Origin: an uncultured Methylobacteriaceae bacterium
GTDB taxonomy: Bacteria; Pseudomonadota; Alphaproteobacteria; Rhizobiales; Beijerinckiaceae
Direction of reading: 5' to 3'
Length of the DNA stretch: 6,103 nt
NCBI GenBank assembly: GCA_937872715.1
Contig: CALMTJ010000349.1
Location: 1-6,103 of the forward strand
Both the position numbers and the translations under genes were made by a program. Under the pieces are notes generated by a model. It was not told the origin of the DNA. It was given only the letters and a program-made list of their open reading frames with translations, and made no database searches. Positions 1 through 5,604 of this stretch are shown here, in pieces. How positions within the stretch are numbered: position 1 is the stretch's first letter; each line of letters starts with the position of its first letter.

Positions 1-36
1 CATCCCGGGCTCGGAGCGTTTGAAGGGGAACCGCAC
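1..36 (-). CDS. tolA: TolA, N-terminal fragment (runs off left edge)
   Basis: Only about 12 codons are present, reading V/M-RFPFKRSEPGM from a GTG at 36 down to the window edge. The next in-frame codon set upstream reaches the tolR stop (TAG, 55-57) with no ATG, so GTG at 36 is the earliest usual start; an ATG at 3-1 is the alternative. A short basic stretch (R, K, R) before the expected membrane anchor suits the cytoplasmic N-terminus of TolA, the protein that links the TolQR motor to Pal and TolB across the periplasm. The main argument is position: tolA normally follows tolR, here 18 bp downstream. A GGGACGG run just upstream is a weak ribosome-binding candidate. The identity is inferred from order, because too little protein is visible to prove the family. 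Confidence 0.55.
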   Translation of the reverse strand, partial: MRFPFKRSEPGM

Positions 37-54
37 GGCCGCGACCGTCCCGTG

Positions 55-501
55 CTACTTCCGGTCCGGCTCGGTCACGAGCGCGACCCGCTTGAAGCCG
101 CCGGCGGTGACGATGGCCATGACCTGGGCGACCCGGCCGTAATCGACCTTCCTGTCGCCCCGGACGAAGACCCGTTCGTCCTGCCCGCCCTTCGCGGCCT
201 CGCCGAGCTTCGCCACGATCTCCTCGTCCTTCAGCTCGCTCTCGGCCAGGAACACCTGGCCGGTCTGGCGGATGGACAGCGTGATCGGCTTCTGGTCGAC
301 GTTGAGCGCGGCGGCCTTGGTCTGCGGCAGGTCGAGCGGCACGCCGACCGTCATCAAGGGCGCCGCCACCATGAAGATGATGAGGAGAACCAGCATGACG
401 TCGATGAACGGCGTCATGTTGATCTCGTTGATGGCGCCGCCCCGGCGGGCACGCCTGCGCCGCCGTCCGCCCGCGCCCGTGCCGCCGATCGCTAAAGCCA
501 T
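55..501 (-). CDS. tolR: TolR, ExbD/TolR-family proton-channel subunit
   Basis: A 148-residue protein, close to the usual TolR length. A glycine- and arginine-rich cytoplasmic tail (residues 6-22, five consecutive Arg at 13-17) leads into the family signature INEINMTPFIDVMLVLLIIF. This contains the single transmembrane helix (about 30-50) and the buried acidic residue Asp34, equivalent to the proton-conducting Asp of ExbD/TolR/MotB. The remainder (about 55-148) is the periplasmic dimerisation domain, with VPLDLPQT, a VFVRGDRKVDYGRV stretch and GGFKRVALVTEP near the C-terminus. With TolQ it forms the proton-motive-force motor that energises TolA and keeps the outer membrane attached during constriction. 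ATG at 501 is supported by a strong GGAGG (516-512) ten bases upstream. It is separated from tolQ by an unusual 161-bp repeat-bearing gap and followed by tolA after 18 bp. All key residues are intact. Confidence 0.96.
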   Translation of the reverse strand: MALAIGGTGAGGRRRRRARRGGAINEINMTPFIDVMLVLLIIFMVAAPLMTVGVPLDLPQTKAAALNVDQKPITLSIRQTGQVFLAESELKDEEIVAKLGEAAKGGQDERVFVRGDRKVDYGRVAQVMAIVTAGGFKRVALVTEPDRK

Positions 502-511
502 GAGATGAACT

Positions 512-534
512 CCTCCGAGCTCAGGCCGGAGCTC
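512..534 (-). promoter_or_regulatory. tolR Shine-Dalgarno with adjacent hairpin
   Basis: GGAGG at 516-512 lies ten bases before the tolR ATG and is the clearest ribosome-binding site in the window. Immediately upstream in the transcript, two copies of GAGCTC (529-534 and 517-522) can pair across a six-base loop. An alternative fold, CTCCG with CGGAG, would tie up part of the Shine-Dalgarno. Whether either fold affects tolR translation is inference. Confidence 0.5.
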
Positions 535-541
535 CCAGCCG

Positions 542-639
542 CCTCATCCTGAGGTGCCCCGCAAAGCGGGGCCTCGAAGGACGCAGCCACGCCCGTGCGT
601 GCTTCGAGGGCCGGCCGCGCCGGCCACCTCAGCATGAGG
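542..639. repeat. Inverted pair of REP-like hairpin repeats in the tolQ-tolR gap
   Basis: Two 43-bp arms in opposite orientation (542-584 and 597-639) flank a 12-base centre. Each arm has the same order: CCTCA-N3-TGAGG (a small hairpin), a 15-base block that is a six-pair hairpin around a three-base loop, then CCTCGAAG and ACGC-like ends. Outside the 15-base block the arms differ at only two positions. Inside it the sequences differ (CCCCGC-AAA-GCGGGG versus GCCGGC-GCG-GCCGGC) but both keep perfect pairing. The element resembles the dispersed CCTCATCCTGAGG repeats of Hyphomicrobiales genomes as I recall them. It may stabilise the tolQ message or attenuate read-through into tolR. Confidence 0.85.
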
Positions 640-662
640 AGGGAAGAGGTCCGCATGCCGGG

Positions 663-1382
663 TCAGGCGGCAAGCGCGGTGCGCTCGTCGATCTGCCGGG
701 AGAGGATCGCCGAGAACTCGTCCGCGAAGCCTTCCAGGCGCGTCTGCGCCTTGCCGACCTGCGCCTGGAGCTTGTTGTAGGCGAGCACGGCCGGGATGGC
801 GGCGAAGAGCCCGATCGCGGTCGCGAACAGCGCCTCCGCGATGCCGGGCGCCACCACCGCGAGGCTCGTGTTCTTGGACGCCGCGATGGAGGTGAAGGCC
901 GTCATGATGCCCCACACGGTGCCGAAGAGGCCGATATAGGGGCCGGCGGAACCGATGGAGGCCAGGAACACGAGCCGCGAATCGAGACGCTCGACCTCCC
1001 GCTGGATGGTCACGTCCAGCACCTTGTCGATGCGCTGCGACAGGCTCTGGATCTGGCGTCCGGATCCTTCGAAGCTGCGCTTCCATTCCCGCATGGCGGC
1101 CACGAACACAGCCGGCAAACCGTGACCGGGCTTGTCCTGGAGCGTCCGGTACAGCTCCTCCAAGGATTGTCCGGACCAGAACGTGTCCTCGAACTTGTCC
1201 ATCTCCGATTTGGCGCGGCGGAACAGCAGCGTCTTGTCGACGATGATGGCCCAGCACCAGACGGAGGCGGCGAGGAGGCCCAGCATCACGGCCTTCACCA
1301 CCGGCGAGGCGCTGAGGAACAATCCCCAGAGCGAGAGGTCGTGCGCGACGGGAGCGGCTGCCAGAGCATCGGCCGGGTTCAT
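663..1382 (-). CDS. tolQ: TolQ, MotA/TolQ/ExbB-family motor subunit
   Basis: A 239-residue protein, near the usual 230. It has three predicted inner-membrane helices (about 28-48, 137-161 and 175-202) and a large cytoplasmic loop between the first and second, the standard ExbB/TolQ topology. The family core is plain: QREVERLDSRLVFLASIGS leads into AGPYIGLFGTVWGIM (helix 2), and PGIAEALFATAIGLFAAIPA forms helix 3. Thr155 and Thr188 correspond to the polar channel-lining threonines described for E. coli TolQ. A pentamer of TolQ around a TolR dimer forms the stator that converts proton flow into TolA movement. ATG at 1382 is supported by GAGGG (1396-1392) nine bases upstream. It follows ybgC after 152 bp on the same strand, and a repeat-filled 161-bp gap separates it from tolR. 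No defect is seen. Confidence 0.97.
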   Translation of the reverse strand: MNPADALAAAPVAHDLSLWGLFLSASPVVKAVMLGLLAASVWCWAIIVDKTLLFRRAKSEMDKFEDTFWSGQSLEELYRTLQDKPGHGLPAVFVAAMREWKRSFEGSGRQIQSLSQRIDKVLDVTIQREVERLDSRLVFLASIGSAGPYIGLFGTVWGIMTAFTSIAASKNTSLAVVAPGIAEALFATAIGLFAAIPAVLAYNKLQAQVGKAQTRLEGFADEFSAILSRQIDERTALAA

Positions 1383-1534
1383 GACGACATACCCTCGTGA
1401 AAGGCGGGCCGGGACCGGCCGCCCCGGCGTCGAAGATCTCGGGCGGAGGCCCGACGGATCGCGTCCGAATCTGTCGAAAGTAAGAGCGTGACGGACGCGC
1501 GGCTTCGACCGGTCGAGTTAAGGCCTTGTCAGGG
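1383..1534 (-). other. ybgC-tolQ intergenic region
   Basis: This 152-bp gap probably holds the tolQ leader and possibly its own promoter. I see no convincing -35/-10 pair. It contains a perfect 12-bp palindrome TCGACCGGTCGA (1505-1516), close to the ybgC stop. A GC hairpin (GCCGGG 1408-1413 with CCCGGC 1423-1428) lies shortly before the tolQ ribosome-binding site. No ORF of note is present. Confidence 0.4.
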
Positions 1535-1966
1535 TTAAGCTTCCGTTACCTGCCTGACCGCCGCCCGCAGGGCGTCCGGCAGCCGCACGGGCCGCCCTCC
1601 GCCGAGCGCCGCCACGAGCACCTGCGCCGTCACGAGCTCCCTCCCGTCCCGGAGGATGCGTTGCGACATCAGGAGGGAGGCGCCGCGCGCCTCGGCCGTC
1701 CGGGTCTCGACCGCGAGGAGGTCGTCCATGCGGGCCGGGTGGAGGAACTCGACCGACAGGCGCCGAACCGCGAAGACGAGCGGCATTCCCCCGACTTGGA
1801 GCGCCGCTTGGTCGATCCCGGCCTCTCGCAGGTATTCCGTGCGGCCGCGCTCCAGGAAGCGCAGGTAGCTCGCGTGATAGACCACGCCCGAGAAGTCGGT
1901 GTCCTCATAATAGACCCGCACCGGATGCCGGCGCGTCCCGGCCGGAAGGACCGGCCCGGCCGGCAT
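1535..1966 (-). CDS. ybgC: YbgC, tol-pal-associated acyl-CoA thioesterase (hotdog fold)
   Basis: A 143-residue protein, slightly longer than the 134-residue E. coli protein. The diagnostic stretch VRVYYEDTDFSGVVYHASYL (residues 16-35) holds the catalytic Asp24 and the neighbouring His31 of the 4-hydroxybenzoyl-CoA thioesterase/YbgC family. It is followed by FLERGRTEYLREAG and a later hotdog strand VEFLHPARMDDLL. The family hydrolyses acyl-CoA thioesters in the cytoplasm. Its exact role in the tol cluster is unsettled, but it is repeatedly found beside tolQ, as here. I chose ATG at 1966 because the protein then starts just before conserved sequence and avoids overlapping the methyltransferase gene; the open frame continues upstream to 2191 but that part is an antiparallel-frame artefact in sequence style. 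It lies 11 bp after the methyltransferase stop, so co-transcription is likely. The Shine-Dalgarno is weak. Confidence 0.93.
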   Translation of the reverse strand: MPAGPVLPAGTRRHPVRVYYEDTDFSGVVYHASYLRFLERGRTEYLREAGIDQAALQVGGMPLVFAVRRLSVEFLHPARMDDLLAVETRTAEARGASLLMSQRILRDGRELVTAQVLVAALGGGRPVRLPDALRAAVRQVTEA

Positions 1967-1977
1967 GTCCGGGCCGG

Positions 1978-2667
1978 TCAGCTCGGCCTCGCCACGAACG
2001 TCATGCGGTGGCGGTTGTGGCCGAGATTGGCGGGCCGCCGGCGCCCCGAGAAGCCTCCGGCCTTCAGGCGGGCCAGCATGTCGGTTTCCGTGTAATGGGT
2101 GAGGCCGAGCTCCGTCCGGAGCCTGCCGTAATCGGACAGGGCCGTGCGGACGAGCCCGGCCAGCGCCGCCCCCGTGAACCCGCCGCGCCACGCGAAGCCG
2201 ATCAGGGCGCCGGCATCGGCGAGCGGCCCGGTGCCGGGCGGGATCACGTCCGCCAGGACGAGCTCGCCCCCGGCCGAGAGCTTCTCGCGCCAGACCGGCA
2301 GCAGCCCTTCGAACTCGTCCGGTCTCAGATACTGGAGGAGCGAGTTCACGACGAGGAGCGCGAGGGAGCCGTCCGGGACGGCGCCCAGCTCCTCGGGCGC
2401 CAGCACGACCACCTTGGGGTCGCCGCGGAAGCGCCCGTCGAGGCGCGCCCGCACGAGCGGGGCTCCGTCGCAGAGGTAGAGCCGGCCGGAGACCGCCGCC
2501 ACGCGGCCGGCCGACAAGGCCTCTCCACAGCCGTAATCGAGGACGTGGTCGGCCGGCGACCGGACGAGGGCCGCGATGTCGCGGGCGACGAGACCGTAAT
2601 GGAGCGTCTTATGGCGCTCGTTGACGTAGATCGGGGTGTCGGCGTTCCAGTAATCGCGCCAGCTCAC
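1978..2667 (-). CDS. Class I SAM-dependent methyltransferase, substrate unknown
   Basis: A 229-residue cytoplasmic protein with a Rossmann methyltransferase core. Motif I is HVLDYGCGEALSAGRVA (about 41-57), with the glycine-rich SAM loop DYGCG. LYLCD ends at Asp67, the likely acidic residue that binds the SAM ribose. VVNSLLQYL (106-114) is the motif after strand 4. KLSAGGELVLADVIPP (129-144) is the strand-5 motif common to Methyltransf_11/12-type enzymes. The N-terminal SWRDYWNADTPIYVNERHK and C-terminal NLGHNRHRMTFVARP look like conserved family-specific ends, which argues for a full-length gene. The start is GTG at 2667, since no in-frame ATG lies before the SAM motif; it sits 6 bp after the cupin stop. 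Tight spacing to the cupin and to ybgC suggests a shared transcript. The sequence does not reveal whether the substrate is lipid, sugar or small molecule. Confidence 0.85.
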   Translation of the reverse strand: MSWRDYWNADTPIYVNERHKTLHYGLVARDIAALVRSPADHVLDYGCGEALSAGRVAAVSGRLYLCDGAPLVRARLDGRFRGDPKVVVLAPEELGAVPDGSLALLVVNSLLQYLRPDEFEGLLPVWREKLSAGGELVLADVIPPGTGPLADAGALIGFAWRGGFTGAALAGLVRTALSDYGRLRTELGLTHYTETDMLARLKAGGFSGRRRPANLGHNRHRMTFVARPS

Positions 2668-2673
2668 GGGCGC

Positions 2674-3222
2674 TTACCCGCCCCAGAGCCGGAGGAGGAG
2701 CCCCGCACGGCCGGCCACGGGATCGCTCTCCGGCAGCGGCACGGCGGCGACGCGCGCCCGCGCGGCCTCGATCTGCCGGGGATCGCGCACGATGTCCCAG
2801 TCGCGCCCGCCGGCATAGGCGCCGACGACCAGCAGCCGGTCGCCCTCCTCGATGAGCTTGTGGCCGGTGCCGGCCGGGATCACGACCACGTCGCCCGCAT
2901 GGATCTCGAGCGTCCGGCCGCCCTCCCCGCCGAAACGGACGAGAGCCGAGCCCGTGGCGATCCCCAGCACCTCGTGCGCGGTTGAGTGGTAATGGTGGTA
3001 GGGGAAGATGCCGTTCCGCCAGGAGCGGGTCCAGCCGTTGGCGGCGAAGACGCTCTCGCAGGTCGCGGCAGGCTCGTCCGGATCGAGGCGCAGGGCCTCG
3101 CGCACCAGGACGAGCGGCAGGCGGGAGTTCGGGATTGTGCCGTCATCGGCGAAGAGGTGGTCCTCGACCTGCCGGCGTCCCCCGCTCTTCGCCGGTCGCA
3201 TGCCGGCCATTGCCTTCGCCAT
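2674..3222 (-). CDS. YjlB-like single-domain cupin protein
   Basis: A 182-residue protein with both halves of the cupin signature intact. Motif 1 is HYHSTAHEVLGIATG (77-91), matching H-x-H-x4-E-x6-G with likely metal ligands His77, His79 and Glu84. Motif 2 is GDVVVIPAGTGH (110-121), matching G-x5-P-x-G-x2-H with His121 as the fourth ligand. A metal-binding beta barrel is therefore expected, probably Fe or Mn. The N-terminal DDGTIPNSRLPLVLVREAL and the C-terminal part (DWDIVRDP) match my recollection of the YjlB-like group, whose reaction is not known. The start is uncertain: ATG codons at 3222, 3210 and 3201 are all in frame and none has a strong ribosome-binding site; conserved sequence starts near residue 19. 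The methyltransferase follows after 6 bp, and the membrane protein gene ends 44 bp upstream. Confidence 0.85.
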   Translation of the reverse strand: MAKAMAGMRPAKSGGRRQVEDHLFADDGTIPNSRLPLVLVREALRLDPDEPAATCESVFAANGWTRSWRNGIFPYHHYHSTAHEVLGIATGSALVRFGGEGGRTLEIHAGDVVVIPAGTGHKLIEEGDRLLVVGAYAGGRDWDIVRDPRQIEAARARVAAVPLPESDPVAGRAGLLLRLWGG

Positions 3223-3266
3223 CGTGTCGTGTCGGGCTGCCCGCTATCGGTCGGCCTGATTGCGCT

Positions 3267-3650
3267 TCAAAGCCCCAGGAGGCAAGCGGTCACGGCCCTG
3301 TGGATGGCCAGCACGAACACGGCCAGCACGGCCGCGCCCGCGACCGCGAACTCGACCTGCTGGTTCTTCACGACGGCCGAGCGGCGGAGCACGTCGGCTC
3401 CGAACGCGGCGCAGAGCAGGGCGGCCGTCATGAGGACGGGCACGCCGAACAGGAACGAGAAGGTGCTCTCCACGCGGCCCGCCGGGTCGATGAGCCCCCG
3501 GATGTTGCGCACCCAGGGAGCATGGATCGCCGCCACGGCGGAGGCGAGCCAAGCGAAGCCGACAGCCATGGTGAAATGCTGGACGAACAGCCGGTGGAGG
3601 CGCGAGAACTCGTCCGGCGCGCGGCCGCCGCCAATCGCCTGCAATGCCAT
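3267..3650 (-). CDS. Small three-helix membrane protein, function unknown
   Basis: A 127-residue protein I cannot assign to a family. Three hydrophobic segments are visible, about 24-43, 64-86 and 101-124, joined by short charged loops (VRNIRGLIDPAGRVES and VLRRSAVVKNQQVE). An inner-membrane location is likely, and no signal-peptide cleavage site is seen. His25, His43 and His117 lie in or at the ends of the helices, which could be metal or haem ligands or simply chance. ATG at 3650 has only a weak GGGG-type ribosome-binding site. Hydrophobic periodicity matching membrane helices and the collinear position between carA and the cupin make it a believable gene. Longer open frames on the other strand and in another minus frame (3244-3681) have low-complexity Arg/Gly/Pro composition and look like shadows. 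Confidence 0.75.
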   Translation of the reverse strand: MALQAIGGGRAPDEFSRLHRLFVQHFTMAVGFAWLASAVAAIHAPWVRNIRGLIDPAGRVESTFSFLFGVPVLMTAALLCAAFGADVLRRSAVVKNQQVEFAVAGAAVLAVFVLAIHRAVTACLLGL

Positions 3651-3685
3651 GGTCTGCCCCGGTGAAAGGTCCGAGCCTCATTCGC

Positions 3686-3711
3686 CCGTTACCGTTTCGA
3701 AACCGTTACCG
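3686..3711 (-). promoter_or_regulatory. Operator-like repeat and palindrome upstream of the membrane protein gene
   Basis: CCGTTACCG occurs twice on the plus strand (3686-3694 and 3703-3711), 17 bp apart. The perfect 10-bp palindrome GTTTCGAAAC (3694-3703) sits exactly between, sharing an end base with each copy. The patch is AT-richer than its surroundings and ends 36 bp before the start codon at 3650, a normal promoter/operator distance. No protein that binds this pattern is known to me, so the regulatory role is inference. Confidence 0.45.
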
Positions 3712-3742
3712 CGACGGGATCGGGGAACGCAACGCGAGATCC

Positions 3743-3760
3743 TCGACCGTCATGGCCGGG
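3743..3760. repeat. 18-bp dispersed repeat, copy 1
   Basis: TCGACCGTCATGGCCGGG matches 17 of 18 bases with 6052-6069 in the same orientation. The GTCATGGCCGGG core resembles a short repeat frequent between genes in Hyphomicrobiales. Copy 1 lies 19-36 bp downstream of the carA stop. Confidence 0.6.
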
Positions 3761-3778
3761 AGAGCAGGTCAGACATCC

Positions 3779-5002
3779 TCAGCCCGCGGCGCGTGTCTCC
3801 ATCATCTTCACGAAGCGGTCGAACAGGTAATGGCTGTCCCGGGGGCCGGGGGATGCCTCCGGGTGGTACTGGACGGAGAAGGCCGGGCGGTCGGTGAGCT
3901 CGATGCCGCAATTCGTGCCGTCGAACAGGGACACGTGCGTCTGCGAGGCGTTGGCCGGCAGCGTGTCCGGATCGACGGAGAAGCCGTGGTTCATGGACAC
4001 GATCTCGACCTTGCCGGTCGTGTTGTCCCGCACCGGATGGTTCGCGCCGTGATGGCCCTGGTGCATCTTCACCGTCCTGGCACCCAGCGCGAGGCCCATC
4101 AGCTGATGGCCGAGGCAAATGCCGAAGGTCGGCACCTTGCGGTCGAGGAGCTCGCGGATGACCGGGACCGCGTAGGCGCCCGTCGCGGCCGGGTCGCCGG
4201 GGCCGTTCGACAGGAAGACGCCGTCGGGCTCAAGCGCCAGGATGTCGCCCGCGGACGCCGTCGCCGGCACCACCGTCACCCTGCAGCCCGCCTCGGCAAG
4301 GAGACGGAGGATGTTGCGTTTCACCCCGAAATCGACCGCCACCACGTGAAGGCGGCCGCCCTCGCCCCGGCCGTAGCCGCGGCCGAGCTCCCAAACCGTC
4401 TCCGTCCAGTTGCCCTGCTCGTCGCGGGACACCATCGGGACGAGATCCAGCCCCTCCATGGACGGGAGGCCGGCCGCGCGCGCGGTCAGCGCCGCCCGGT
4501 CGAAGAGACCCGCCGGATCATGCGCCATGACAGCGTTCGGCATGCCGCCCTCGCGGATCAGCGCGGTCAGCGCCCGGGTGTCGACGCCCGCCATCCCGAC
4601 GATGCCGCGCGCCTTGAGCCAGGCATCGAGCGGCCGCGTCGAGCGCCAGTTCGCCGGCTCCGTGATGGCGGCGCCGAGCACGGCACCCCTGACGCCGGAC
4701 GCCTTGTCTGCGTCGACCGTCTCCATGTCCTCCTCGTTGGACCCAACATTGCCGATATGCGGGAAGGTGAAGGTGACGATCTGCCCGGCATAGGAGGGAT
4801 CGGTCAGGATCTCCTGGTAGCCCGTCATGGACGTGTTGAAGCAGACCTCGCCCGCCGTCTCGCCCACCGCGCCGATGCCGCTTCCTTCAACGATCGTGCC
4901 GTCAGCCAGGACCAGGAGCGCGGTGGCGCGCGGCTCCGTACAGGCCGAACCGGCGGGGGCGGCCGGCGCGCCATCGCCGGTCGCGAGGTCGTGTTGCGGC
5001 AT
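3779..5002 (-). CDS. carA: Carbamoyl-phosphate synthase small (glutaminase) subunit
   Basis: A 407-residue protein, longer than the 382 residues of E. coli mainly through a non-conserved N-terminal extension (about 1-28). It hydrolyses glutamine and passes ammonia to CarB to make carbamoyl phosphate for arginine and pyrimidine synthesis in the cytoplasm. The N-terminal CarA-specific domain shows FNTSMTGYQEILTDPSYAGQ (55-74), FPHIGNVGSNEED and GVDTRALT. The class I glutamine amidotransferase domain starts near 219. It has LSNGPGDP, the nucleophile Cys296 in FGICLGHQLMGLALGA, and the His380/Glu382 pair in YHPEASPGP, so the catalytic triad is complete. I chose ATG at 5002 because the frame upstream to 5068 is Arg-rich and unconserved. 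Divergent from yqeY, with a candidate promoter at 5066-5094. carB does not follow. Confidence 0.98.
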   Translation of the reverse strand: MPQHDLATGDGAPAAPAGSACTEPRATALLVLADGTIVEGSGIGAVGETAGEVCFNTSMTGYQEILTDPSYAGQIVTFTFPHIGNVGSNEEDMETVDADKASGVRGAVLGAAITEPANWRSTRPLDAWLKARGIVGMAGVDTRALTALIREGGMPNAVMAHDPAGLFDRAALTARAAGLPSMEGLDLVPMVSRDEQGNWTETVWELGRGYGRGEGGRLHVVAVDFGVKRNILRLLAEAGCRVTVVPATASAGDILALEPDGVFLSNGPGDPAATGAYAVPVIRELLDRKVPTFGICLGHQLMGLALGARTVKMHQGHHGANHPVRDNTTGKVEIVSMNHGFSVDPDTLPANASQTHVSLFDGTNCGIELTDRPAFSVQYHPEASPGPRDSHYLFDRFVKMMETRAAG

Positions 5003-5065
5003 GTTGAGGTTCCGGGCTAAGCCGCGCCGGACACACCCATTGCGCGGTCGGCGGGAGCGTCTCGA

Positions 5066-5094
5066 CATCTAGGAGCGCGGCCGCCACGCGTCAA
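5066..5094 (-). promoter_or_regulatory. Candidate sigma70 promoter for carA
   Basis: On the minus strand TTGACG (5094-5089, five of six to TTGACA) is followed after 17 bases by TAGATG (5071-5066, a weak -10). The predicted transcript would start near 5059, leaving a leader of about 57 bases before the carA ATG. The good -35 and ideal spacing support it. Alphaproteobacterial -10 elements are often poor matches, so the score stays moderate. Confidence 0.5.
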
Positions 5095-5109
5095 CGCGGC
5101 CGCGGCCGC
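5076..5109. repeat. GCGGCCGC cluster with stem-loop in the carA-yqeY gap
   Basis: The 8-bp palindrome GCGGCCGC occurs three times (5077-5084, 5096-5103, 5102-5109, the last two overlapping). CGCGGCCGC (5076-5084) and GCGGCCGCG (5096-5104) form a nine-pair stem with an 11-base loop. The cluster overlaps the carA promoter candidate and the presumed yqeY leader. Confidence 0.6.
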
Positions 5110-5127
5110 CCCATCCGGGACCACGCC

Positions 5128-5589
5128 ATGTCGTTACGCGAGCGCCTGTCGGAGGACGTGAAGGCCGCCATGAAGGGCGGCGACAAGCTCCGGCTCTCCA
5201 CCGTGCGGCTCGTCCAGGCCGCGCTGAAGGACAAGGACATCGAGGCGCGCGGTCTCGGCAAGGGTCCGCTCACGGATGACGAGATCCTTCCCGTGCTGCA
5301 GAAGATGGTGAAGCAACGCCAGGAATCCCTGTCGATCTACGAGGGCAACAACCGCCCGGACCTCGCCGAGCAGGAGCGCGGCGAGATCGCGGTCATCTCG
5401 GGCTACCTGCCCCGGCAGCTCGGCGAGGCCGAGACGGAGGCGGCGATCGCCGCCGCCATCGCGGCGAGCGGGGCGTCGTCGGTGAAGGACATGGGCAAGG
5501 TCATCGCCGCGCTCAGGGCCGAACATGCCGGCCGGATGGATTTCGCCAAGGCGAGCGCGGTCGTGAAGGCGAAGCTCGCGGGCGGCTGA
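5128..5589 (+). CDS. yqeY: GatB/YqeY domain-containing protein
   Basis: A 153-residue protein, close to the roughly 148 residues typical of stand-alone YqeY proteins. The start MSLRERLSEDVKAAMKGGDK is followed by RLSTVRLVQAALKDKDIEAR (22-41), VKQRQESLSIYE (61-72), the hallmark YLPRQL (93-98) and MGKVIAALRAEHAGRMD (122-138). The fold is an all-alpha two-domain protein related to the C-terminal tail of GatB in the tRNA-dependent amidotransferase. A role in tRNA or amidation chemistry is proposed from homology but unproven for free-standing YqeY. ATG at 5128 opens the conserved N-terminus, with a modest GGGA 8-11 bases upstream. Divergence from carA is a gene order I recall from several alphaproteobacteria. 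It is the only gene here on the plus strand. Confidence 0.95.
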   Translation: MSLRERLSEDVKAAMKGGDKLRLSTVRLVQAALKDKDIEARGLGKGPLTDDEILPVLQKMVKQRQESLSIYEGNNRPDLAEQERGEIAVISGYLPRQLGEAETEAAIAAAIAASGASSVKDMGKVIAALRAEHAGRMDFAKASAVVKAKLAGG

Positions 5590-5604
5590 GCGCCTCTCCC
5601 CTCG

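Noticed and set aside
542..639. CRISPR-like or IS terminal-repeat reading of the tolQ-tolR repeat
   Set aside because: There are only two arms, in inverted orientation, with no spacers and no transposase. A REP-like hairpin element explains it better.
544..1257. 237-codon minus-strand frame overlapping tolQ
   Set aside because: Same strand but another frame of tolQ. The translation is Arg/Gly/Ala/His-rich and lacks the membrane helices that the tolQ frame shows.
1967..2191. In-frame N-terminal extension of ybgC
   Set aside because: It would overlap the methyltransferase gene by about 210 bp. The added residues are low-complexity and have no counterpart in known YbgC proteins.
2008..2985. 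325-codon plus-strand open frame
   Set aside because: Antisense to the methyltransferase and cupin genes, crossing the boundary between them. No recognisable motif or hydrophobic pattern.
2986..3897. 303-codon plus-strand open frame
   Set aside because: Spans the antisense of three genes and two intergenic gaps, with low-complexity composition.
3644..5020. 458-codon open frame on the plus strand
   Set aside because: It lies opposite carA, whose catalytic motifs are unmistakable. Its Arg/His/Gly/Asp-rich, domain-free translation is the usual antisense artefact of high-GC codon bias.
5003..5068. Longer carA start at 5068
   Set aside because: The added 22 residues are Arg-rich and unconserved. 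The -10 of the candidate promoter (5066-5071) overlaps that start codon, so the transcript would not include it.
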